64,000 nucleotides of DNA from Pterois miles. Taxonomy: Eukaryota > Chordata > Actinopteri > Perciformes > Scorpaenidae. Below the pieces are notes generated by a model. It ran no database searches. It was not told the origin of the DNA and saw only the letters and a list, made by a program, of their open reading frames with translations. Shown one piece after another: positions 1 to 60,200 of the stretch (its first letter is position 1; every line of letters begins with the position of its first letter). The translations under genes and the position numbers were made by a program. The DNA is taken from contig CAMQGK010000299.1 in NCBI GenBank assembly GCA_947000775.1, positions 124,001-188,000 on the forward strand, read 5' to 3'.

Positions 1-188
1 AGAGAGAAGAGAGAGTGATCTCATAAACAGTGAATTTTTCAGTAATGTGGTGTACAGTGTATTGCTTTGAATATCAGTTTATGTATGATTTTGCATGCAT
101 TTGAAAGGTAGCAATATTGAAAGATATCTGTACTAATAGTATGATAATGAAGTGAATTTAAACATTGAGTTGAGGGTGTCACTTGTAT

Positions 189-645
189 AAACCATAGACT
201 AGGTATGAAGTTGGATGACACGTCTCTACCTCCACCCTCTGCACAAAAGTGAAGCCATAATATCCTGGATACTGCTGCCATTTTGAGATTTTGACATCAT
301 TTGAAGCCAGAGTCAGCGCAGTAGTGACCACGGGGCTGGAGCAGTGGTATCAAGGTGCCTGTCACACACCTGCTTGAGCCAATCACGAGGTGTGCACGGC
401 TGCAGCTTGCTAGCGTGAGCCACCTAGCTGCTATGTTACCACCAGCTGTCAATCACACCCCTTTCTTGTAGCTTCTAATAACTAATTAAAACCAGAAAAC
501 ACAGCCCGTGTCCTGTCTGCTAACACGAAGGAGGTAGGATTTATGACCTATACTGCAGCCAGTCACCAGGGGGCAATCCAGATGTTTTGGCTTCACTTTA
601 GGGGAGCTATCATGTAATATATCTTTATATACAGTCTATGGTAGA
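189..645. mobile_element. MITE-like element with ACCATAGACT ends
   Basis: Terminal inverted repeat ACCATAGACT (191-200) and AGTCTATGGT (633-642). The right end reads tttatatacagtctatg, a terminus common in fish non-autonomous elements. No coding capacity and no clear target duplication. A related left end recurs at 20043. Confidence 0.6.
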
Positions 646-1059
646 AACCAAGAAGCTTAAACTAAAATAAATGCATGCATTTTGCTAAATGCACATATTG
701 CCTGCCAAGAGTCCTTTTCAAAGTTGTTTAATTTCCTGTTGGATCTTAGACATGTACATTCATGTAGGGTACAGAGGAAAATTCACATAATTGATGTTAT
801 TGGACTTGATCCCAGAATGACTTGAGTACAAGGAGAAGGCAGCAACATATTCAGCTAAGAGTCTGTACTCACTAGTGGTCTACAATGTCCTGCCAAAGGT
901 CCTCTGTGGCTTTGTTTACATGGCAGTGATTATGCCATTTCCCCCTCAATGTTTTAGTCGTTATGTACATGTAAAATGTGCTCCTGCATGAGCATCAACA
1001 TCAAAACTTTCTCTTTAAGTCTTGAGGCTTGAGTTAATCTGAACAGTAGACTTTAAACT

Positions 1060-1125
1060 TTCATTCACCTCAATTGTCCCCAGTGGGGAAATTTGTCTTG
1101 GTGCTACTGTAGATGCAACACAGAA
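1060..1125. repeat. Retroposon 3'-end fragment
   Basis: The stretch caattgtccccagtgggg followed by aaatttgtcttgg resembles the 3' termini of fish LINE-like repeats; similar tails occur near 15252 and at 50820. The surrounding 646-1724 shows no gene. Confidence 0.4.
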
Positions 1126-1724
1126 CACATACATGACCATCTGTTATAGCTTCTTTTTAAGAAATACCTCCAGCTCTGAGAGTAAGTTGTTACTTGGTTT
1201 TATTTATGGAAATCACACTGAGGTTGTTAAGAAATAAAAGAGGAAAGAAAATCTATAAACAGAGTTCTGCCTTTCTAAAGCAGCGGCCACAGCAACAGTT
1301 GTAAAAGCTCAAACATGCAAAGTCTTCCCTGATGGCTGATTTAATCCCCTAGCCTACAGCCCTGCCAAGAGACAAATGCAGGCAGAGACAGAAACAGTGG
1401 GGAGACTTGGGAGACATGTTGTAGCCTGTAAAGTGCCCCAAGTACCATTTATCCATATTTTTTATTTCATTGCTTTGTTGAATACTCAACTTTGATTGGC
1501 CATTTCCAAATACATAACACTGTGTACTAACGAAGTGATAAAGCAAACCCTTTACGGGAAAATGCAACAAATGGACTAAAGAAGAGGCTCGGGATTCAGA
1601 GATTAGACCTAACGTTACCACATTTTACAGTGAAAGGTACAGTATTTACTTCTAGGGATGTCACAAAAACCAATACATCATCACCAAGTCAGCATCAGTC
1701 CTTTTTCTATATTACTACAGGTTC

Positions 1725-2060
1725 CTGGGATCAGAGACTAATAGCGTCCCGTTGTCCCAGGGACAATAGAAAATTTCCCTGATAATGCTACATAGTGAAG
1801 AACTTGAAATCAGCAGGAGGAGAGCTAGTTAACGTTAGCTGTTAGCTGCTGGTGGGAAGCACAGTCCTGGTTAGCTAAAACACATAGCTAACAGCTAATG
1901 TATGGAGGTTGTATCGATGTACATTATGATATGTTCATACTCAGTAAAAGTGAGTCGACCTTTTGGGCGAAGATAAATTATAGCATCATCATCATCATGT
2001 GTTCAAATGTAATCATGTAAAATTTTGTTTTTCACGAGAAACTTGAGGTGGATCATCAGG
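1725..2060. repeat. Dispersed repeat, also present at 36455
   Basis: It shares segments with 36455-36760: the gcaggaggagag motif, a ttagctgttagc stretch, a catgtgttcaaatgta-like segment, and similar spacing. Probably two decayed copies of one DNA transposon family. The stretch 2060-3576 is AT-rich and shows nothing I recognise. Confidence 0.4.
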
Positions 2061-3641
2061 GATTAATAATACATTCGCAAAAAACAACATGGATATGGCG
2101 TGTGTGCAGAAGTACAAGGGATTTATTGTTTTATTTCTGGTACTGTGACATCCAGTGGCGTAGTGGTCATTGATGAGGTGGGTGTACTACTAGTAGATTA
2201 CAGAGGAGGTTGCGGGTATACTCTCATATATATTCCAAGGGCTTTTTGGCTGATAAGTGGGTATATTGCAAACTACCAAAACAACAGGTATACCCTGTAT
2301 AGTATACTTACGTATACTCTCCACTACACTACTGGTGACATCCCTATATGACGCTACATTGCTCAACTACCTAGCAGTAAAAGCTTATTTTCCTTCGTCC
2401 ATCTATGGATTTCATTCCTGTGAAGTGGCAAATGGGTAGAAATTCACAATTTAGGATGCCTGGAAAATGTTATTGGATGTGATGCTGTCATGACCTGATG
2501 TTTGCTATTTTGCATCTAAAGCAAATATAACCCAGCATACTTATGTGCTCAGTAGCGAGATCATAAGCTGTTTACCTGTCAGATAATAAAATGCCAACTC
2601 TGCATCAGTACTGAGGTTTTTCTAGCGCCTATTAACTGCTGCACTGATGTTCTAAATTAGATACGGAAAGTGTGTTGATTTAATATTTTATTGTGGGTGG
2701 GTGAGCTAATAAAACTTTTTTGAGAGGCCCTGATCATGTTTTTTGCTGCAGATACAGATTGCAGATCATTAGAGTCATATTAGCTGATACAGTTCGTTTT
2801 TGGTGGTGTTTTTAAATTTAAATGTTGTTAAATGTAAAAGTTATCCTTTTACTTTTTTTCTAGTCATCTATAGTGATCATTTGCATAAAAACACAATTGA
2901 GATGATTTGAAAATAAAAGATTGTATTTTTATTTATTTTTAAAAGAAATCCTGGGGTTAGTACTGATGTTATAAGCTGCTTAGAGCTAGTTTTAGGAAGT
3001 TAAACAGGTCATAACTCTGTCTTTATTATCTATTTTATATTGCCTTGAAGACATTTCTTTCAAATAACTGGATTTATTCAAGTTTCTCACCAAAAAGTAC
3101 ATTTTACAAGATTACATTTGAACATATCATGATAATGTTAGAATTTACCTTCGCCCATATAGATCTTGAACGCACCATGATGTAACTCAATGGACAGTAC
3201 TGTATGTTAGCTGCTCCGGTGTTACCAACATTACTAGCTCTCATCCTGCCTATTTCAACACGGATTCATTGCTCGTAATGTAGAATTATCAGGGATCGTC
3301 GACTAGAAAACATTAACGACAATCTCCTGATCGCATATTTTCATTGAATATTGCCCGATAACGATCGGCATTAAAACAGTATTTTACACTGTGATGGTTT
3401 AAACTGTGTAATTAAACAGCCATTTGCATGCATTCTGAACTGTGTGGGGGCATCATGAATCAACCAAAGTCTGTTACACCACTACTATTAATAATTCCAG
3501 TTTATTCTTGCTAGTTGTTGTAATATCATACTTTTGATGAGTCACTAAACTGTTAATGTCCTATTTTTTGCTTCAGGTCTCTCCGTCACCCTGGCAGCGC
3601 TACACCCACAGAAAGGGGAGGAGCCAAGTCCTGATAGCATC

Positions 3642-51705
<48,064 letters not shown>

Positions 51706-52690
51706 TCATGTCTGTAGCCCTGCTCACAGGTGGACACACACTCGCTCACACGGTGTACAGGCTCTGTCTTTATTTCATGCACATATAGAAACCTTTTCTA
51801 TGCTGTCTCTACCACTGCAGGGGTCACTGGCACATGCAAACACACATTTACACAGTTTGCCCTGTCTTTCACTGGCTGTTACTGTCTGCAGGATGAGGTG
51901 AAATAAGAAAGAAACATAGATGTTAAATTCATAGAAAGGACTTGAACTTGGTGGAACTGAAGTGGACTTTTTGAAATTTAATTCTATAGGGATCCCATAC
52001 AGCAGACCGTTGACGTCAATGCTGTTAAAATCCCATTTCTTTCCAGATCAAAGAGAACCGGCAGGAATTTGCAGGTCACTGTAATACATTTCAAACCGTG
52101 GAAACGGTTTGACTGAGTCGAGCTCATGAGGGACTGTCTGCGACGTTTACTCGAGCTCCTCCAGATAGCAGAGTGTGTGTGTCAGTGCCTCCTAAACTTT
52201 GCACTTATGCTGAATCTGATTGGTTTAAAGGGGGGGGGGGGGGGCGTGTTTGGGTCAACAGTCGAACCTTAACGCTGTCTGAGGCTGAGTGAAAGCCACC
52301 ATGTCATGTCAATCAGCTGAGCCGTTGATGGTGTGACATCGTCACCCCATCGCAGCAACCTGAACCCCGCCCACACTAGTCAAAAAACACAACCGTCATG
52401 GGTTGACAGTTGCTTTTGAAATGAACCATATCAGTGGCAACAGTTTGAATTGAAGCCTCATTGGAGGTTGCGTATTATTGGTAACATTATGGTAGACCAC
52501 TATGTATTGCTGTATATGGGGTGTATATTATCAATTGTCCATATGACTATTTTTCTTTGCTGGTTGCTTTAGAGTTGAGCTAGCTGGCTGGGGAACATAG
52601 GGTGAGGGCGGGGCTTCCAAAAGACTTGGACCTTGTCATTTTTTAAAGAAAAAAGTTTAAAAAAATAAACATATTATAAAAACTCAAATG
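51706..52690 (+). other. mrtfa: mrtfa 3' UTR with poly(A) signal
   Basis: AATAAA at 52664-52669 lies about 960 bp after the stop and is followed by a TG/T-rich downstream stretch, a plausible cleavage signal. The UTR holds a run of 15 G at 52230-52244. The exact end is inferred, and longer isoforms would run toward the satellite. Confidence 0.6.
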
Positions 52691-53217
52691 ATGTTTGCTT
52701 TTCTTTTACCTGGTCACAACAGATGAACATATGAAATACAAAGTGTCCCATATGAGACCAAAAACACAAAGAGCTACAGCTGCGCTTACTTTATTCATTG
52801 ATTATTTACTACTACTATCATTAACCTACTCCCATTATTTTATTGTTTAAGGAGCCTGGTGATAAAGAGAAAGACCTCAAGAGGGAGCCATTGTAAAGAA
52901 ATTTGTCTCAAACCATCATTTAGAAACCATCTGGATACCAAGTGGGGTGGCGGTCAGTACGAAATACAGGACAGATAACGATAAAAAAGGTTAAATGCCA
53001 CTATTTTATCTTTTATAGTTAAATGTTGAGAAAACAACCGTTGGACCTACATATTTGCATGTCAATACAAAACACACACCTGTTCCCAGTGATGAAAGAA
53101 GTATACTTAATGTAATCGTTTACTTCAGGAAATTACTTTAACCACACTGTAAAAATACTCCATTACAAGTAAAAGTCCTGCACTGAAAATATTAAAATAG
53201 TCATAGTATTGTTTCAT

Positions 53218-54265
53218 AAAAATGTTTTGTTTTGACATGCGACACTATGACTTTTTTATGAGATGCTATACCATGACTTTTCATGCTACTATACCAGCGA
53301 CAGCCATGGCTGGAGGCATTATGTTTTTGGGTTGCCTGTCTGTCTTTACCATTCTGGTGAACGTCATATCTCTGGAGCGCTTTGTGCCAAACTCAAACGT
53401 CAGTTAAAGTCAATTAAATTTATTTGTATAGCCCAAAATCACAATTTTGCCTCAAGGGTGTTTACAATCTGTACAGGATATGACACTTTCTGTCCTTTAC
53501 AAAAACGACCCTCAAACATCTGGACTCATGGATATACTGATTAGATTTTACTGGTCAAAGGTAAAAGCCACGCAACCGGCCCATTCCTGTGATAGCTCGA
53601 AAACGCCTTGCACAAATTTCTTCAAATTTGGCATCAATGTGCACTTGTAATCATAGATAAACTATGACTTTTTCATTTTGACAGTATTTTATACTAGAAC
53701 TTATTTTTTCAAAATATTATACGATAACTTTTTAATTTTTTCGACATCCTATACTGACTTTTTTCGACATATACTATGACTATTTAAATTTTTTCAACAC
53801 TATACTATGACTTTTTTCGACATAGTTTAATATCACATTTTTTGACATACTGTACTATGACTTTAAATCTTTTGGCACACTATACTTTGACTTTCTCCAA
53901 CATACTATACTATGACATTTTCCAACATATACTGTGACTTTTTTCAATATACCAAACTATGATTTTTTTCGACACACTATACAATGACTTTTTTTCCACC
54001 ATACTTATGCTTTATTTTTTTGACATACTATACTATGACTTGTTATTGACAGTGTTTTTATTCTTACTATACTGTGATTTTTTTTCAACGTTTCTGTACT
54101 TTTTAGAAATGTGATGACTTTTTCCAACATACTATACTGTGAATTTTAACTTTTTTTTTTTGACATACTATGCTCTGACTTCTTTCTAAAACTATGACTT
54201 TTTACATTTTTTTAACATACTACATATTATGACTTTTTCAGATATACTATATTATGACTTTTTAA
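53218..54265 (+). repeat. Short-unit AT-rich satellite, forward block
   Basis: Irregular units of about 20-45 bp built on tatactatgactttttt with spacers such as cgacata and ttcaacata. It begins about 530 bp after the mrtfa poly(A) signal and is split by a dispersed repeat (53285-53650). Divergence between units is high. Confidence 0.85.
53285..53650. mobile_element. Dispersed repeat inserted in the satellite, itself interrupted
   Basis: The segments catggctggaggcattatgt, atatctctggagcgctttgt and ttcttcaaatttggcatcaa are the same family as 37381-37715. A second piece (53409-53505: atttgtatagcccaaaatca, tttacaatctgtacagg) is a separate fish retroposon fragment placed within it. Confidence 0.65.
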
Positions 54266-54288
54266 ATTTTATATCTGAAAAAGTCATA
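54228..54288. repeat. Perfect 19-bp inverted repeat at the strand switch
   Basis: The arms tatgactttttcagatata (54228-54246) and tatatctgaaaaagtcata (54270-54288) are exact reverse complements with a 23-nt spacer. To the left, units read tactatgacttttt; to the right, aaaaagtcatagta. Confidence 0.9.
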
Positions 54289-57200
54289 GTATAGTATGTC
54301 AAAAAAAATTAAAGTCATAGTATAGTATGTCAAAAAATAAGTCGTATAGCATGCTGAAAAAAATAAGTCACAGTATAGTATGTCGCAAAAATAAAAAACA
54401 CATCGTAGTATAATGTATACTATGGCATACGGCATACTATGCTATGACTTATTTTTTCCATGACAGCCCCTCCACACCCAGAGCCTTCAGCATTTCTGGG
54501 CGAATCTCGTCAATCCCCGGGGCCTTGCCACTGCACTCACCACCAGATGGTGATCAGTTGACAGCTCTGCCCCTCTCTTCACCCGAGTGTCCAAAACATG
54601 CCGCGTCAGATCAGATGATACGATCAGAAAATCGATCATCGATCTTTGGCCTAGGGTGCTCTGGTACCAAGTACACTTATGAGCATCCTTATGTTCGAAC
54701 ATGGTATTTGTTATGGATAGCCCATGACTAGCACAGAAATCCAACAACAAACGACCGCGCGGGTTCAGATCAGGTAGGCCATTCCTCCTAATCACGCCTC
54801 TCCAGGTACCTCCATTGTTGCCCACGTGTGCATTGAAGTCCCCCAGCAGAACAATGGAGTCCCCTACTGGGGCCTCATACAGGACTCCATTCAGGGTCTC
54901 CAAGAAGGTTGAATACTCTGCTGTTTGGTGCATATGCACAGACAACAGTCAGAGTCCCCCCCCCCACAACTCGAAGGCGTAGGGAGGCGACCCTCTCGTT
55001 CACCAGGGTAAACCCCAATGTAGCAGCACTCAACCGGGGATTTGTGAGTATCCCCACACCCACTTGGCGCCTCACACCTTGGGCAACTCCAGAGAAGAAT
55101 AGAGTCCAACCCCTATCCAGGAGAACGGTTCTAGAGCCGAGGCAGTGCTCTGCCGCCCAGGTCTGGTCCATCGAGGTCCCTGGCTTTCACTGCCACCCAT
55201 ATCACAGCGCACCCAACCCCAGCGGTTCCTCCTGCGGGTGGTGGGCCCACAGGATGGAGAGGAGGGGGTTTCCACGTTGCTTTTTCGGGCTGAGCCCGGC
55301 CAGGCTCCGTGGCAAGCCCGGCCACCAGGCGCTCGCTCACAGGCCCTCCACCTGGGTCTGGCTCCAGACGGGGGCCCCGGGCTTCCTCCGGGCCGGGTCA
55401 CTCCTCCTCTGCCTCGGTTATTCATAGGGTTTTTGAACCATTCTTTGTCTGGCCCCTCACCTGAGACCAATTTGCCATAGGAGACCCTACTAGGACCACT
55501 AGGCTCCAGACAACACAGCCCTCAGGGTCATAGGGACACACAAACCTCTCCACCATGTTAAGGTGATGGTTACCGGAGAAGTCATAGTATATTATTTCAA
55601 AAAAAAAATTGCCACGCTATAGTTTTTCGACAAGAATAGCAAGGCATAGTAATGTTTTTGGTGAAAAAATTGTCATAGAGTAGTATGTTGAGAAAAATTG
55701 TCATAGTATAGTATGTCGAAAAAATGTCATAGTATAGTATGTTGAAAAAAAAATTGTGATCGTATAGTATGTCGAAAAAAATTGTCATAGTATAGTATGT
55801 CGACCAGAATAACAACTAATTGTAAAGTTTTTGGTGAAAAATTTGCCAGTGTTGTATGTAAAAAAAAATTGTCATAGTATAGTATGTCCAAAAAAAATTG
55901 TGATCATATAGTATGTCGAAAAAATTGTCATAGTATAGTATGTCGACCAGAATAACAACTAACAGTAAAGATTTGGGTGAAAAATTTGCCATATGCCGAA
56001 ATAAAAGTCAGAGTATACGATGTCGAAAAAAAATTGTGATCGTATAGTACGTCAAAAAAATTTTCATAGTATAGGATGTTGACAGAGGAACAACTAATAG
56101 TAAAGATTTTGGTGAAAAAATTGCCATAATGTAATATGTCGAAAAAAAATTGTCACAGTATAGTATGTCGAAAAAAATTGTGATCGTATAGTATGTCGAA
56201 AAAATTGTCAGAGTAGTATGTCGAAATAAAATGGTCATAGTATAGTATGTCGACTGGAATAACAACTAATAGAAAAGATTTTGGTGAAAAATTTGCCATA
56301 GTATAGTATGTCTAAAAAAATTGTCATAGTATAGTATGTTGAAAAAAAAGGTCATAATATAGTATTTTTTTAAAAAATTGTCATGCTATAGTTTTTCGAC
56401 AAGAATAGCAAGGAATAGTAACATTTTTGTGAAAAAAAATGTCATAGAGTAGTATGTTGAAAAAAAATTGTCATAGTATAGTTTGTCGAAAAATTATCAT
56501 AGTATAGTATGTCGACCAGTATAACAACTAATAGTTAAGTTTTTGGTGAAAAATTTGCCATAGTGTAGTATGTCAAAAAAATTGTCATCGTAAAGTATGT
56601 CGAGCAGCAAGGCATTATAATGTTTTGGGTGAAAAAATTATCATAGAGTAGTATGTTGAGAAAAATTGTCGAAAAAAGTCAGTATAGTATGTCGAAAAAA
56701 AATTGTGATCGTATGTTGAAAAAATTGTCATAGTATATTATGTCGACCAGAATAACAACTAACAGTAAAGTTTTTGATGAAAAATTTTCCATAGTGTAGT
56801 ATGTCGACAAAAATTGTCATAGTATAGTATGTCTAAAAAAAAGGTCATAGTATTGTATTTAAAAAAAATCTTCATGCTGTAGTTTTTCGACAAGAATGGC
56901 AAGGCATAGTAATGTTTTTGGTGAAAAAATGGTCAGAGTAGTATGTTGAAAAAAAAATTGTCATAGTATAGTATGTCGAAAAAATTGTCACCGTATAGTA
57001 TGTCGAAAAAATTGTCATAGTATAGTATTTCGACTGGAATAACAACTAATAGTAAAGATTTTGGTGAAAATTTTTCATAGTGTAGTATGTCAAAAAAAAA
57101 AAGTCATAACATAGTATGTCGAAAAAAAAAGTCATAGTATGCTATGTCAAAAAAAAGGTCTTAGTATAGCATTTAAACAAAATCGACACGCTATAGTTTT

Positions 57201-57290
57201 TCAACAAGAATAGCAAGGCATAGTAATCTTTTTGGTGAAAAAACTGTCATAGAGTAGTTTGTTGAGAAAAACTGTCAAAACTCGAAAAAA
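54266..57290 (-). repeat. Short-unit satellite, inverted block
   Basis: Continues after the strand switch (54266-54457), is broken by the LINE, and resumes at 55578. The unit is about 20-35 bp, aaaaaattgtcatagtatag + tatgtcg. Longer recurring modules are present: ccagaataacaactaatag + taaagtttttggtg (near 55803, 55945, 56260, 56520, 56750, 57035) and caagaatagcaaggcatag (near 55632, 56400, 56892, 57206). Confidence 0.88.
54458..55577 (-). pseudogene. Internally deleted non-LTR retrotransposon inside the satellite
   Basis: Read on the minus strand from 55577. A 5' UTR-like G+C-rich leader is followed by a frame with WTLFFSGVAQGVRRQVGVGI and LTVVCAYAPN (to about 54940). A frameshift leads to APE-type endonuclease motifs LLGDFNAHVG, WRGVIRRNGLPDLNP, SMIDFLIVSSDL and STDHHLVVS (54531-54936). 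At about 54531 this joins directly to a reverse-transcriptase fragment, GKAPGIDEIRPEMLKALG (54458-54530). The rest of RT and the 3' tail are absent. RTE- or L2-like; dead through frameshift and deletion. Confidence 0.85.
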
Positions 57291-60200
57291 AAACTCATGA
57301 CAACAGTCATATGATAGCATGTAAAATGATTCTATGGTGGAATAAAGTCATTTCGTGAAATGTTGGAAAATTTTACAAAAAAACATCATAGTATAGTATG
57401 TCGAAATTTTTCGATGAAAACGTCAAATTTTTTTGATGTTGAAAAAAAATCATGAAAACGGTCATATCAAAGCATGGAAAATGATTCTATGGTGGAAAAA
57501 AGTAATTCCTTAAATGTTGGAAAATTTTGAAAAAAAAAAACGTCATAGTATGTCGAAATTTTTCGATGAAAATGTCAAATTTTTTTGATGTTGAAAAAAA
57601 TCATGAAAACGGTCATATTATAGCATGTAAAATGATTCTATGGAGGAATAAAGTAATTTTGTGAAATGTTGAAAAATTTTACAAAAAAAATGTCATAGTA
57701 TAGTATGTCAAAAAAATTATCATAGTATAGTATGTCAAAAAAATGTCATAGTATAGTATATCGAAAAAAAGGTCATAGTATAGTATTTAAAAAAAAATCA
57801 TCACGCTATAGTTTTTCAAAAAGAATAGCAAGGCATAGTAATGTTTTGGGCGAAAAAATTGTCATAGAGTAGCATGTTGAGAAAAATTGTCATAGTATAG
57901 TATGTCGGAAAAAAAAGTCATAGTATAGTATTCCAAAATTTTTCGATGAAAACGTCAAATTCCTTTGATGTTGAAAAAAATCATGAAAACTGTCATATTG
58001 TAGCATGTAAAATGATTCTATGGTGGAAAAAAGTCATTTCCTGAAATATTGGAAAATTTTACAAAAAAAACGTCATAGTAAAGTATGTCGAAATTTTTCG
58101 ATGAAAACGTCAAAAAAATTTTTATGTTGAAACAAATCATGAAAACGGTCATATTATAGCATGTAAAATGATTATATGGTGGACAAAGACATTTCCTGAA
58201 ATGTTGGAAATTTAAAAAAAAAAACGTCATAGTATAGTATGTCTAAATTTTTCGATGAAAACGTCAAATTTTTTTGATGTTGAAAAAAATCATGAAAACG
58301 GACGTGTTATAGCATGTAAAATGATTCTATGGTTGTATGAAGTAATTCCGTGAAATGTTGGAAAATTTTACAATAACAAACGTCATAGTACAGTATGTCG
58401 AAATTTTTTGATGAAAACGTCAAATTTTTTTGATGTTGAAAAAAATCATGAAAACGGACGTATTACAGCATGTAAAATGATTCTATGGTTGTATAAAGTA
58501 ATTTCGTGAAATGTTGGAAAATGTAACAAAAAAAGTCAGTATAGTATGTCAAAATTTTTCGATGAAAATGTCAAAAAAAAATTTATGTTGAAACAAATCA
58601 TGAAAACGGTCATATTATAGCATGTAAAATGATTATATGGTCAAAAACGTCATAGTATAGTATGTCGAAATTTTTTGATAAAAACGTCAAATTTTATTGA
58701 TGTTGAAAAAAGTCATGAAAATGGTCATATTGTAGTATGTAAAATGATTATATGGTGGAATTAAGTCATTTCGTGAAATGTTATAAAATTTTACAAAAAA
58801 AAAAACGTCATAGTATAGTATGTCGAAATTTTTCGATGACGACTTCAAATTTTTTTGATGTTGAAAAAAGTCATGAAAATGGTCATATTATAGCATGTAA
58901 AATGATTCTATGGTGGAATAAAGTCATTTCGTGAAATGTTGGAAAATTTTACAAAAAAAACGTCATCGTATAGTATGTCGAAATTTTTCGATAAAAACGT
59001 CAAAAAATCTTTTTGATGTTGAAACAAATCATGAAAACGGTCATAATATAGCATGTAAAATGATTCTATGGTTGTATAAAGTCATTTTGTGAAATGTTGA
59101 AAAATTTTACAAAAAAAACATCATAGTATAGTATGTCGAAATTTTTCGATGAAAACGTCAAATTTTTTTGATGTTGAAAAAAATCATGGAAACGGTCGTA
59201 ATATAGCATGTAAAATGATCATATGGTGGAAAAAGATACTTCCTAAAATGTTGGAAAATTAAAAAAAAAAAAAAAACGTCATAGTATAGTATGTCGAAAT
59301 TTTTTGATGAAAACGTAAAAATTTTTTTGATGTTGGAACAAATCATGAAAACGGTCGTATTATAGCATGTAAAATGATTCTATGGTTGTAAAAAGTCATT
59401 TTCTGAAATGTTGAGAAATTTAAAAAAAAAAACGCATAGTATAGTATGTCGAAATTTTTTGATAAAAACGTCAAATTTTTTTGATGTTGAAAAAGTCATG
59501 ACAACGGTCGTATTATAGCATGTAAAATGATTCTATGGTGGAATAAAGTCATTTCGTGAAATGTTATAAAATTTTACAAAAAAAAACGTCATAGTATAGT
59601 ATGTCGAAATTTTTCCATGACGACTTCAAATTTTTTTGATGTTGAAAAAAATCATGGAAACAGTCATATTATAGCATGTAAAATGATTCTATGGTGGTAT
59701 AAAGTCATTTTGTGAAATGTTGAAAAATTTTACAAAAAAAACATCATAGTATAGTATGTCGAAATTTTCTGATAAAAACGTCAAATTTTTTTGATGTTGA
59801 AAAAAATCATGGAAACGGTCGTAATATAGCATGTAAAATGATTCTATGGTGGAATAAAGTCATTTCGTGAACTGTTATAAAATTTTACAAAAAAAAACGT
59901 CATAGTATAGCATGTCGAAATTTTTCGATAAAAACGACAAATTTTTTTGATGTTGAAAAAAATCATGGAAACGGTCGTAATATAGCATGTAGAATGATTC
60001 TATTGTGGAGTAAAGTCATTTCCCTAAATGTTGGAAAATTTTACAAAAAAACGTCATAGTATAGTATGTCGAAATTTTTCGATGACGACTTCAAATTTTT
60101 TTGATGTTGAAAAAAATCATGAAAACGGTCGTAATATAGCATGTAGAATGATTCTATTGTGGAATAAAGTCATTTCCTGAAATGTTGGAAAATTTTAAAA

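Noticed and set aside
54487..54945. Endonuclease-like open frame as a host gene
   Set aside because: It is part of a LINE copy with a frameshift and an internal deletion, surrounded by satellite.
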